From assembly GCA_963930655.1 (NCBI GenBank), contig OZ005620.1, positions 18,605,001-18,669,000 on the forward strand: DNA of 64,000 nt. The letters are read 5' to 3'. Each line of letters starts with the position of its first letter. Within the stretch, counting starts at the first letter, position 1. This document shows positions 34,483-45,458 of the stretch, one piece after another. Both the position numbers and the translations under genes were made by a program. Source of the stretch: Myrica gale. Lineage: Eukaryota; Streptophyta; Magnoliopsida; Fagales; Myricaceae. The notes below the pieces were generated by a model that had not been told where the DNA came from, searched no databases, and saw nothing but the letters and a program-made list of their open reading frames with translations.

Positions 34483-35420
34483 TAAAAATATTTTTATTTA
34501 TTTTAAGACATCTTACATGTCAAATGATCTGATATTTGACTTGTCAAGTCATTAATTTAATAAAAAATCTAGAGAGAAAAAATCACTCATATGAGCCGGC
34601 TTACCGAGTTCTATTTGGATGATAGCCCATTCCTGCTACACACCAAAATCACTCATATGAGCCGCTCAAATGGGAAACTTGATTTTTTTTTTTTATCCCA
34701 AGTTCAGCATTTTCAGATACTTAATCTCTTGCATTAAATTCGGTCACAGTAAGTAATCACATAAAGACACGAAAAGAGAGAGATATTGTGGAAAAAGTAA
34801 ATCCTTTGGCCAAACCTTGAAGGCTCAAGCTGTAGTTTATTGAGAGAGTCAATAGCCATTCAGATTACATGTCATAGTTTTCTCTTCTATTTTATGCCCA
34901 CCTAGCTCATGAACAGCTTGTATGGACAAACAACCTAACCCTTGAAACATACAAAAGCTCAAGGTGACGAAGAGCCCCCTTCAAGCCTCAAGGTGCCAAA
35001 CCTTTCACATAGATGTGAACTCTTGGAAAAGATCAGTTTTATATGTGTAACCATGACCCTTCCACTTGTTCCTGTTGGGTCATAAAGATTTACTTCAACC
35101 GTGCTCGATGGGTGGGTCTTCTAATCAAGCTCGCTTTTGCCTTTGCACTCGATGGTGAATTTGTGTCTGGCTCAAGAAACCTTTACAAGTAGTCGAGAAT
35201 GACTAGGATTTTAAAATTCAAGTGAAAAAAGGTCAAAACAAACCATTAGAATTAGGCTCATGGTCATCTAAAATATGTATTATCTATAAAAAAAAAAAGA
35301 TCTTTCAATTGAGAAGATTCATGGACTTGAGAGACCAAGAGAAAGATATATAACGCTCTGAGAAACTCTTGGTTAGAAGTCACCTTCGGAAATGTAGTTT
35401 CGCACTGAAAGGAAGTCTGA
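34483..35420. other. Intergenic, no gene seen
   Basis: The phrase AAAATCACTCATATGAGCCG occurs twice (about 34579 and 34646) as a short direct repeat. No gene or RNA was recognised. Confidence 0.55.
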
Positions 35421-35979
35421 TAAGGGTGGGTACCGGAACAGATGAAACCGAAATAACCAATTCCAGTTCTATTTTGATATTTATTGTAATGAAATTTTTT
35501 TGTTCCAGTTCAGCATGTAAATTTTTTTGGACATATTTTTTTGGGGCCCTAATGAGTTAAAAAGATTTTTTAGACTGAATTTTTTGAAGATTTTTCTCTT
35601 ATTCATCATAAATTAACAATAATATGAACATTCACTTAACAATTTAGATTGTAAAATAAAATAAACAAATTTCATATATTATAATTTATTTTTAGCCTTT
35701 AAAAAACCCTAAAAATTCAGGATTTTTTAATTATTCATCATAAATTAACAATAAATATAAATGTTCATCCAAAATCTAGATTCTAAAATAAACATTCAAT
35801 TACATTTCATATGTTATACTTTATTTTGAGCATTATTTTTATTTTATTTTTAGAAAAATCGGGAGCAAAATTTTTGGTTCCGATACCGGATCCAGAAAAT
35901 TGCTAAAAATGACTTCCGCGGAATCAAGAGTAGAATCGAAAATTCTGATTCTTACTGGAATTTTTGCCCACCACCCTTA
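35421..35979. mobile_element. hAT-like non-autonomous element, target duplication not found
   Basis: Starts TAAGGGTGGGTACCGGAAC and ends TTTTGCCCACCACCCTTA, giving inverted ends TAAGGGTGG. GGAAC/GATACCGG-type words close to both ends and an AT-rich centre resemble the elements at 11778 and 60388. The flanks (AAGTCTGA and GAGCCGGC) do not match, so the duplication has been lost or the ends are misplaced. Confidence 0.5.
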
Positions 35980-38512
35980 GAGCCGGCACGGAATTACATA
36001 TCCTGGTGGATAAGAGATGTTATTTAATTCAATCTAATTACATTTTGAGAGCTAAAATTTTATTTTCGATAATTGATAGCTAACATTCATAGTTCTTCAA
36101 TTTCATTGTCAATTTTTGATAACACCATTGGCAATTGGCGGTATAAATGAGATAAAAGTACAGAACGCATCTACACAAAGAAGTTGCGTTTTCTCCACAA
36201 AGAATGGCTTCTGGACTTGGGCTTGTCGTAGGTAATGTTGATCTGTTCTGATTCCAAAGAGATGGGCTTAGGCGCTCAGACCGTGAAGCAAACATCTTTC
36301 GAGGGATGTTTTTCTCAAATGGACATGGGCTTTATAAAGCCCATATCTGCTTTGCCCATACGCCGGCCTGGGCAACTCCTCTCCTATTTCGAAGACCTGA
36401 ACCCAATTGAACGAAAAGAGATCAACAATCTATAGAAAGCCACGTTTAGACAAAGCTTACAGCGAAGTTTCACCTAATAGAAAAATCTAGACAACCCCAG
36501 TGCGAAGTAAATATCTTGTTTGGATCTTCAAGGAATGCTCTTACTGACACTTAAGAGCATGGCGATTGACTAATGGTAACCGGAGAAAACGACGTGGTTT
36601 TATCCCAAGTGGCCAAATCGCGTAACCTTAATTATCTCAACGAACTCCCGCCTAACTTCTCAATCAGAATGAGAACCACAGACACGACCATGTGTCGGCG
36701 GTGCTCCAAAGTCAACTTGCCCCCATTTCAGGGGTGTGATAGGAGCTAGTCGAGTTTTGAACAAGTCTTAAAAACTTTTTTAACACTCGGAGGTAATCTA
36801 AAGTCACAATCGAAGCCACCTCGCAGGAAGGTGGATATGTCTCAAAATCATAGACGAGCATGAGGCCGATAACTCGATCACCCTAAAGTCCATTCTGCGT
36901 CTTAAAAGATTGTCCTCAGCTTGATTCGAACGTACCAAAACCGAACGACGTGATTCGAACGTACCTTTCGTGAGAAGTATAATATTGAAGAATTCCAAGC
37001 TGACCTAAGTCTAGAGACAGCTCATTCCAGTGAAGAAAGGGTACTTTGATGAGACCCATTATAGTGTTTCTAGTCTAATCTGACCATTTGGTTTGTAAAT
37101 ATATACTGGGATAGATCACTGAGATATTCCAAATGTTGAGCCTCGGAGTTGGAACTTGTAGTACGAGATAAATTGGCTCTCTCTCTTCTTAACCCACATG
37201 GACATGGCAGCTTTTGGTACCACTTCTTCAATCGTCCAGACATCCTAAGACGAAAGAACCTACTGATAGGCCCAAATGAATGCCGAAAACACCAACTTAT
37301 CAGGGTCACTCTAACTGGAGGACCAGTAATAGAATGACATTGCCTACACATAGCCCATTGGCTAGACTTTTCTTCTATTTTATACAAAGACCCTGCCTAG
37401 ATACTTCTTTGTTTTCGAAAAATTATTGCTTTTTGATTTTCAAATGTTTCAGATAATTGATGCTGGACAACCCATGCACAGAGTTTTTTTTTTTTATAAT
37501 CAAATTTGATTGTATTCCTTGGTCTGAACTCTAATAAAAGATGACCAATCAAAGCAAGCCGAACAAGAGTGAGTTATTGATTTTCTAACGTGAAAATCGT
37601 AGAGAAGAAACGAGAAACTTATCCAGAATTCAATATCCAACGATCGACACCAGCCATGTGTTCAGATGTGGTGTTTGGAAACCAGGCAATGTTCGTGAGA
37701 CGGAGAACCATATCCTGTAAAGCTCAGAGCTTCCCAATAATACGTGGGGACCTTCTTTGTACCGATCGAGCCTGTGACCGACTCACCTACCCCTTGACAG
37801 ATCACCTACACATGGGGCCAAAAACCCATGTGAGAGTCGTGAGACCCTAACTGAGCCCAAGCCCCTGCTGGTCAGCATGAGGCCATTGTTCTTCATGACG
37901 TCACGGTGACATCACTGGAAAAAGCATCGAGTTGCCATGCTCTTCAAGTTCAAAGTCTGAACAAATAAAGGGGAACAGGTCATGGAGTCAACGACGCCGT
38001 TTTTCCTCGTTCGCAGTTGTCCGCTTGTCCTGGCCTGGCCGAGAAATCTTTTTTTTTTTTTTTCCGGAAAAGGAAGAAAATCCACGAGATATTCGAATTC
38101 GAACTTAGCAGCGAGATAATTGATAACACCACAGGTGGGGGTATGGTTCCGTGAGGCAAAAGAAGAAAGGGTGTGACGTGTTGGCTTCAGGAGCGAGGAC
38201 CACAAAATAGTCGGCGTCGGCGGATTGCTCTTGTGCGACCGAGTTCGCATACTGCCAAAAGAGACCTTTTTGGTGCGAAACACATTTATGAACGGACCAG
38301 GCTCCTTGCAATTCTCGAATTGCAGACAGGAATAGGTGAGAGCGGACGGGACTATTGCAGAGGAGGCTGATCTTTTATGAACCGCGTATTAGCCTCCAAC
38401 GAGACTCAGTCAGACAGAAGGGAAAATTCTGCAATATTAGGCATTTTCAACTGATTAAAAATATCTTGAATCTGGACTTGGTTTAAAAACTTTCAATTGA
38501 TTAAAAATAGAC
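35980..38512. other. 2.5-kb intergenic stretch, no gene supported
   Basis: Several open frames of 60-125 codons occur on both strands (for example 37070-37387 and 37912-38283 minus, 37590-37850 plus), but none shows a domain, a signal peptide or convincing splice continuation. Composition is closer to 45% GC in places, as in old promoter or gene remnants. Confidence 0.45.
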
Positions 38513-38515
38513 AAT

Positions 38516-38698
38516 GGGCATGTTTGAGACCCCAAATATTTGGGGTCTCAACAAATCGGACAAACCAAATAAACTTCAAAAATTTTAACTTTTACACCTA
38601 CAAACTTCACTTTTCACAAACCCAAATAAATCTCAATAAAATAAAAATTTCCAAAATTTTGAAAATATTCTCCAATATTTCGGCAAACAAACATCCCC
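38516..38698. mobile_element. MITE, 183 bp, 3-bp TSD AAT
   Basis: Starts GGGCATGTTTGAGACCCC and ends CAAACAAACATCCCC, flanked by AAT at 38513-38515 and 38699-38701. An internal hairpin CCCCAAATATTTGGGG follows the left end. The right half (TTTTGAAAATATTCTCCAAT, ATTTCGGCAAACAAAC) also resembles the flanks of the MITE at 17075-17273. TIR style suggests PIF/Harbinger or a related MITE group. Confidence 0.72.
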
Positions 38699-38701
38699 AA
38701 T

Positions 38702-41117
38702 ATAAATTGAAGAATGAGATTGAGATCACAAATTCTCGTACAAAATCTCGTACAAATTCTTATACATGATTAATTAATAGCAAAAAAGGGGACGATGACA
38801 TCAGAAAAAAAATAGGACGCCTGACTAGGGATTTGACTTCTGATGAAAATGTTAGGTTTGTTCACATGCAAAACCGGAGAAGCTTTTTGGGCCATAAAAT
38901 TGAAGATGCGCGTGTCATTTCACGAGCTTTGTCTTCTAAACGCAACCTTTACGTCTTTAATGCAGCATGCCAGTTCGGGCCCCACTACGATGTTGGAACC
39001 CTTCCAATTTGATGACCCTTTGGAACTGAGAAAAAAGGTATTAATTTTTGCATTAAATTAGTAGATAACCCACTTAGAAAAAAAATTAGTAGATAACCCC
39101 ACAAGGAATCTCAGTTAAGGTTTGATAGTTCTGGCGGGCACTTTTTAAGTTCAAAATTTGTTAAATACGGTCACTTTTAATATTTTAATTTAGTAATTAT
39201 TTAATTTATGTGAAACAAAAGATTATATAACTTTTTTAAATTAATTGAAGTGTTAGTAAATTAACTTAGATACCTGTCCATCAGTCTCGTTTCATATTCT
39301 TTAAATCTCTCTATGCTGCTCAAACTAGCTAGTTAGCTTCGGCTAGGCAATAGCGACTTCAGAAGAAGGTGAATCATGTTTGCATGTGGAGTTGAGATAA
39401 CCTTTGAAACTTACTACTTGGGAGTGGGAGAGGGATCGACCATATCATTTGCTTCCATCTTCCCCCCATCTTGTACGTACGTAAGCGGCCAATGATTCAA
39501 AAGGTTTGCCTGCTCAAAGTCACGCAAGTGAATTTTAATGCTAGCGATTGTAGAGCATGGGACATGCTAGTGCTACACAAATAACGAGTAATACGAGCAA
39601 GCAAAAGGTGATGGCAATCTTTTGTTTTTTTTTTTAATCTTTTCTTGCACGATATTGCCTGAAGTTGTGGGGATGTCACTACTAACTTTTCCCACTTTGT
39701 TTACGTCTTAATTCGAAGCTACCTAAGAAATTAATAAAGTCACCTTGATAGGCCCTTCTTTTTGCTAAATGAGAAGCTGGTCTTTACCTGTTTTCACTAT
39801 GGTTGGCCTTACTACTGATATGAAATTTAGGAAAGGCTTGCTTTCATTCATGTAAATTGCTATAATAACTAGATATTTTTATTATATTTCATGTTTCTAG
39901 CATTTCAGAACAGCAAGACGTGCATGTATATCATCTGCTCTATATTAAAAGAAGAGATAAATTACCCAAAGGAATGAGAGTAATTTGGCTCGTGCACCCA
40001 TTCTAATTTGGGAAATATAAGCTTATGTTAAAATATAAAGACAAAAGTTGGAGTTGTAGAGGGACCATATAGTTAAAAACAAAAAAGGAAAGAGTCTTTC
40101 ATGGCAATTCCAATCAACCGTACGAAATCACTAAGCAAGGAAAGACGATTGCCCGGTTAATCACTAAGCAAGGAGGTGCCGTGTACAGTGGTTATTTCTC
40201 CCACCACTCTGTAACAGAGCGCTTCTCCACTTGCAAAAGGAGATCTACGACCAGTAGGAGGAGGAGCGTGACATCCTTTCTACCTCCTACAGTCCTACTC
40301 CTCCACATTGAGCAGAACCACGACGGTATAAAACCCCCCCAAGTACGCACAAACAACAGTTAACATTAATATAAGTTATGCATTGAAGGCTAACATCATG
40401 ATAGAGTCCCGCTCATACCACTTCGTTGTGCAGTCCTCCTACTCGGAAGACTGGACTGCGGCCCATCACTCATCAAGTGGACAACATTATGTTAAATTCT
40501 TTATAATGGATGGTTGGTAAATGTATTTATCTCAAACGAAGAAATATCTATAGAAAATAAAAAGAAGTGAATGCCGAAGATGATAACGGGTTAGCCAAGC
40601 TGAGCTGCTTCGATCAGAACACTTGAAAATTGTTAAAGAGTTTAAGTAGCATTCTCCTTTACAGAAAGGCACGAGAAAAACGCAAATTTCTGCTGCACTA
40701 GACGAAACAAAAAACAGATCTGTGGGACGCGTGGCAGAGAAGTTATGATGCAGTTAACTTTTTAGCACAGAGAAAAGTACTGTACGGTCCAGTGGGGACC
40801 ACGCGGAGTCAAAATGTGAAACCCAGCTCATGATTCACTGCCTTCTCCGGTACAGAATTTCTTCTACAAGACCACGATGGCGCAAATACAACAATACCCT
40901 CTCAAAGGTTTTGCCAAAACATTTTCTGTTCTCCCCTCGACAAGGAAATAGAATGTACTATGCTTTCAATGTTATCAACATAATAACCATAGGATAATAA
41001 GAAGTTTGATTTTAATTTGATGACTCATAATATTCTAGCAGTATTCAGTTCTATTTTAGAAACTATTAATACGATTAAAAAAATTATAAAATATTCACTC
41101 TCAATCAAATTATTATT
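38702..41117. other. 2.4-kb intergenic stretch, no gene supported
   Basis: AT-rich DNA with a short direct repeat TTAGTAGATAACCC (39058, 39087). No conserved coding region, RNA gene or mobile element terminus was recognised. Confidence 0.5.
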
Positions 41118-42075
41118 TTTCATTTGATTCTTTTTTTTTTCTACGTAAACGTGAAACTTCATTTCTCCGGAAAACGAACATACATGCTACGTACAGAGAG
41201 GCCTCCAGGGCCGGTTACAAAGCACAGGGACAGAGAGTCCAAAACAGCAATACAAACAGCCCGAAGGGCATTACAAAGTCTGGCCACAAGAGCCAGGATC
41301 CAACTGGCCATAATGGCCGCATACATAGGGACCAAAAGGCCCATAAAGTTACAGTGGGTCCAAAAACCCAAAACCAGAGCCGCCACAACCGGAGAAGATG
41401 AACGGCGAAGGAAACCACTCCCGCATCCCGGAAGGCACGTCCATACCAGCACAAACAAGGAAAAGGAACACGCAGCCATCCACATGAAAGATCCAGCCAA
41501 GGCCAGAAGACAACCCAAACTCAGAGCCGCTGCAACAACCTTTCCACAAAAGGCCAGGAAAATGAAGTTATTTGCAAGAACATAAAGAAAACAACCCACA
41601 AAACAAGAAACCCCTTCACCGAGCAACCAACACAAGCAAACAGGCAAAATAGAGTCGGGCGCGTGAGATCCACGCGCACCCATGGGTGCGCGTGGGTCCG
41701 CACGCGCCGACATAGCGGCTCCGAGAAGGTAAACCGAGCAGCACCGGGAGCAGCTCCGAGCAACGATGCTATGCGTGGCCTTCAAAACAGCGTCCATAAG
41801 ACTAGATCTCACCAAGGGAGACCCAAAGAAAAACAGCAATAGACACGGGAAGGAGAGAAAAACACCCAAGATCAGAGGAAGGAGGGAAGGAAAAGGGAGG
41901 GGGAAGAAGGGAGAAGGGGGCGACGGGAGGAGCTTCTGCTCCTCCCGTCGCTGGAAGACCAAAAGGGGAGGGGCGAGTTCAAGCGGAAAAATGGCGTTTT
42001 TAGAGAGAGGGCAGACGCTCTCTCTCTAGAAGGGGGCGAGAGAAATTTGGACTGATGTGATCTTTCATTTGATTC
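41118..42075 (-). mobile_element. Poly(A)-tailed retroposon of unknown family, 932 bp, 13-bp TSD
   Basis: Perfect 13-bp repeats TTTCATTTGATTC lie at 41118-41130 and 42063-42075. Between them the minus strand starts with a GC- and CT-rich part containing a hairpin (41921-41950). It continues through a GT-rich middle and ends GAAATGAAGTTTCACG followed by a poly(A) tail (poly-T at 41131-41140 on plus). Long target duplication plus tail is the mark of target-primed retroposition. A 267-codon minus-strand frame spans most of it, but its composition (hydrophobic Cys/Leu/Phe-rich, no domain) suggests chance openness. It could be a retroposed transcript, a LINE 5'-region derivative or a SINE-like unit. 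The block at 9490-10225 has a similar layout. Confidence 0.8.
41921..41950. repeat. Perfect 13-bp stem hairpin inside the retroposon
   Basis: CGACGGGAGGAGC and GCTCCTCCCGTCG flank the loop TTCT. It lies near the 5' end of the minus-strand unit, so the RNA would carry a very stable stem close to its start. Confidence 0.9.
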
Positions 42076-42140
42076 AAATCTTATTCTTATAAACTAACTT
42101 TTTGTCCACTCAAATGTTCTAAAATTTAACAATCAAACAT

Positions 42141-42550
42141 AAATTTTAGGGAAATTTGCTTTTTAGTCCTTAGGTTTTTGGTCCTTTTTAATTTTAGTCC
42201 TTAACTTTTAATCTTCAAAATTTTAATCCTTGAACTTTCATCTTTATAAAATTTAGTTCTTTCGCCAGTCTGCCGTCAATTTTTGTACCGGTCGACCGCC
42301 AATTTTGAAGCGGTCGACCGAATATATGTTTTGAAAGTGAGCGGTCGACCGGTACATGTAGCAGTCGACCGCTTCATGTACCGGTCGATCGGTACAAATT
42401 TGATGGCAAACTGACGGCAGACTGGCGGAATGACTAAATTTTACAAAGATGAAAGTTCAAGGACTAAAATTTTGACCCTCTAAAATTCATCACTAGAAAT
42501 GAAAAAAGGGTTAAAACCTAAGGACTAAAAAGCAAATTTCCCTAAATTTT
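42141..42550. mobile_element. Fold-back element, 396 bp, with GGTCGACC palindromes, upstream of the ERF gene
   Basis: The element 42148-42543 has arms starting AGGGAAATTTGCTTTTTAGT in both directions, about 135 bp long, with AAATTTT repeated at 42141-42147 and 42544-42550. The centre (42285-42410) carries several CGGTCGACCG or one-base variants, each a 10-bp palindrome. It ends about 100 bp before the putative TATA box of the ERF gene. Confidence 0.85.
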
Positions 42551-42649
42551 ATTCTAATTACTCAGCAAAAGGGCATCATAGTCATTTAAAAAGAGGGGGA
42601 GAGAGTTGAAAATCAAGTGGAGAGCGCTGAACTTGGGTACTCATGCAGC

Positions 42650-42657
42650 TATAAAAA
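42650..42657 (+). promoter_or_regulatory. Putative TATA box of the ERF gene
   Basis: TATAAAAA in CATGCAGCTATAAAAACACC. It implies a leader of about 375 nt before the ATG at 43059. The leader has CT-rich tracts (CTTCTTCTCC, CTCTCTCGTC). Confidence 0.6.
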
Positions 42658-43058
42658 CACCATAGCCGAAGACAAAACTTAAATCTAATTCGTTTCTCGA
42701 CCTGTGATGCTTCTTCTCCTGGAAAGATCTCTCTCGTCTTTCCAAACATAATTTACGAAATCTTCTTCTTTGAACTCAGTATCTATTTGTCCCTTCATTG
42801 TGATCCTCGTAATTCTTTGTATCAGATCAGAATTTGATTCTTCAGCTGTTCTCTGTTCTCTGTGGCGAAAGACCTGCAAGTTCTCTTCACCCAGTTTCCA
42901 TTTCTCGCTCCCTCAACAGTTCCGTGCCACTTTTCACAATCTATCAGGAAAAGAAAAGAACCAATTTTTAGTGGCCCAGTTTCCTGCATATACTTTGCTT
43001 CCTATTTTTCTGTTCCAACTTTCACGAAAAAGAAGCACCGGTGCATTTTCCATTAACT

Positions 43059-43976
43059 ATGGATACCATCCAGGACCAAAACCTTCCCTTCACATTCACG
43101 GAGGTTGGCGATATCCGATCCTCGTTGTCGCAACTCATATTAACAGGCGGCACCAACACCTTGGATTCAATTTTCTCTAGTTGCCTTCCATCAAACACCA
43201 TCACCAACCCGGTTTTTGAGCCTTTGGGGTCCTCTGTTTACCTCCGCCAGAGAGATCTTCTCCAGAGGTTCTGCCAAGAAAGCCGAGCCAACGGTGCGTT
43301 TAGTCACAGTTCAGTGACGAACCTTTTTCAGAGCTCTGCGTGCACAAGCGCTCACGTAAGCCCGTGCAAGAAAAAGCTATACAGGGGAGTGAGGCAGAGG
43401 CACTGGGACAAATGGGTTGCCGAGATTAGACTACCCCAGAACAGAATGAGAGTCTGGTTGGGTACCTATGACACGGCCGAAGCCGCTGCGTATGCCTACG
43501 ACCGTGCCGCTTATAAGCTTCGTGGCGAATATGCGCGCTTGAATTTCCCAAACCTCACGGATCCAAGTAAGTTAGGATTCGGAGATTGTACGAGATTAAG
43601 TGCTTTGAAGAGCTCCGTGGATGCCAAAATCCAAGCGATTTGTCAGAAGGTGAAAAGAGATAAAGCTAAAAAGAACAACACAAAGAAAAACAACTTAAGT
43701 GTCGATGGTAATGGCAGGGAGATTGAGAAGATGAAGGTTGATTCGTCGTCATCTTCATCTTCGTTATCAGTGTCGACAATGGATTTTGGTGATAGCTGGT
43801 GCAGTGAAATGTTATCACCCGCAGTTTCTGAGGATTTCTTGAAGTTTGAGAACTCACCGCCCTCTGTTTCAACCGAGTGTCCGTTGGCAGTGGCAGAGGA
43901 AGCAGAATTCGAAGGCACACTGGCGAGGATACCGTCCTTCGATCCTGAATTGATATGGGAAGTTCTTGCCAACTAA
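43059..43976 (+). CDS. ERF061: AP2/ERF transcription factor, DREB A-6 / ERF061 type
   Basis: Nuclear DNA-binding regulator, intronless, 305 residues. One AP2 domain at about 107-166 ([20 protein letters not shown] ... [20 protein letters not shown]). Val at AP2 position 14 and Leu at position 19 place it with DREB-type rather than ERF-type proteins. The extension [20 protein letters not shown], then AICQKVK, following the domain is typical of the A-6 group with RAP2.4 and ERF061/062. A Lys/Asn-rich basic patch, a Ser run, and an acidic C terminus ([10 protein letters not shown]) follow, the last a likely activation motif. Residue 117 is Asp (GAC, 43407-43409) where nearly all AP2 domains have Gly in the HWGKW motif. 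The Met at 43059 is the first ATG in frame. A polyadenylation-like AATAAA lies at 44247-44252. Group assignment is firm; the exact ortholog is less so. Confidence 0.93.
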   Translation: MDTIQDQNLPFTFTEVGDIRSSLSQLILTGGTNTLDSIFSSCLPSNTITNPVFEPLGSSVYLRQRDLLQRFCQESRANGAFSHSSVTNLFQSSACTSAHVSPCKKKLYRGVRQRHWDKWVAEIRLPQNRMRVWLGTYDTAEAAAYAYDRAAYKLRGEYARLNFPNLTDPSKLGFGDCTRLSALKSSVDAKIQAICQKVKRDKAKKNNTKKNNLSVDGNGREIEKMKVDSSSSSSSLSVSTMDFGDSWCSEMLSPAVSEDFLKFENSPPSVSTECPLAVAEEAEFEGTLARIPSFDPELIWEVLAN

Positions 43977-44259
43977 AGGAGTATTCGTTTCTCAAGCTGG
44001 GGATTTTCTCTGGATAATAGTTAAGCTGGGTTTTTTGAAAGTGTAAATGGTCGCTTTCTTCTTCCAAGTGCAATGTTGTTGGTTTCATTTTGCATACGTA
44101 GGGTTTAGTTTGGTTATGTTTTAGCCTTCTGCCTTTTAGTATGAAGGCATTGATTAAGGATGTTCTTCGAGATAGTTTCCCTTCTACACGAAGGGATTTC
44201 ATAGATGTGGTTACCTCTAAATATGTTGCTATGTTCTTCAGTCCAGAATAAAGTCCACA

Positions 44260-45458
44260 GTTTTTCAGATCAGTACTATCTTAGGAAGAACACGCGCATT
44301 CCCTATAAAATGCAATAAAGCTGTTGGTTGACAGCGGTTGATACTCCAAGGTTAACCTCAAGTTGCAAATTCCTGCCAATTTTGCAGAAATCACGAGTTG
44401 AACTGGAACGCAAGACCACAGGATTACTTGTTCTGATACTAAGATAAATAATTTCAACAATTTTTAAGCCTAAATCTTAAGGCTTAAACCCTACTGTCAA
44501 TGAATGATCTGATCTCTTGTATGGGGAGCTGGAATCAGGCCACGTTTCATTGCTTATCTTCCATACTTCTTAACCATGAGAAAGGTGAGTGAGAGGAGGT
44601 GGTCAAGGTCCTGTGTAACTGTGTCTAATGCCTATATAAGAGTAATTAGTAGATAGTGATGCTCCTTTCAGATTAGAACGACTAACCCAATGGTATCGCT
44701 TCCGTGCAGTAATGTCCTTTCCAGAAATCTCCCGATTTCCATATTTGATGTACGATGAGAGGCAGCTAACAAAGGGAAGAACGTAAAAATACAAAGACTT
44801 GCAAAAAGAAAAAAGGAAATAATTATGGTAACTAAAAAGTGCTTGATTGTGTAATGTTAGAGGGGCCACTCTCCTAGTTGAGATAGTCTATAACATGGCC
44901 TTTATCTACACGCAAACTAGACAGTGACCTGCAGTGAATTTAATATCGATTTCAAGTTAAAATGTATGTCAAATGGAAGCCATTCCCTCTGAAAAGATCG
45001 TATATTCTGTCTACAAAGATAACCCGATTTTAGGTGGGCAATTACCTGAGTAATTATAGGCCCCCTAGAAATTAGAAATTCTTTGCAGCATTCTTAAGAA
45101 AAAAGATATCGTGGCAGGAAATCTTTTGGTGAAACTCAAACTTTAACTAAGCAAGATCTGTTCGTCCTCATAAGTGGCAGTTTCTTATTAAACAAGCTAT
45201 TGAACCAGTTGCCGGAGGAGGCAAGAAAAGTATGGGAGGTCACCCACTGCATGCAGTTTCTTTGTGGTGGGGTTTATTGAGAAATAATTGCACCAGAAAT
45301 CTACAAGTGCATTTAAGCCCAGATCTTTTACATTAAACAAACTTGGGTCCCCCGGAAACAACACATACGTTCCGTTCTCTCAACAAGAGATGGTGATATT
45401 CACAAATGTTTGTTAAGTAATGGCAGGATACATGATGATGAAACAAGTAAAGGAAGCA
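44260..45458. other. Intergenic between convergent ERF and primase genes, no gene seen
   Basis: The 3' untranslated regions of both genes must lie at its edges. No repeats or coding segments were recognised between them. Confidence 0.6.

Noticed and set aside
36915..36970. Repeated GATTCGAACGTACC, resembling a tRNA T-loop on the minus strand
   Set aside because: No matching D-arm, anticodon arm or acceptor stem at the required spacing.
41159..41962. 267-codon open frame on the minus strand
   Set aside because: It lies inside a retroposed unit, has low-complexity hydrophobic and Cys-rich content with no domain, and overlaps open frames on the other strand. GC-rich DNA keeps frames open by chance.
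43666..44202. 178-codon minus-strand frame
   Set aside because: Antisense to the 3' half of the ERF gene and its 3' untranslated region.
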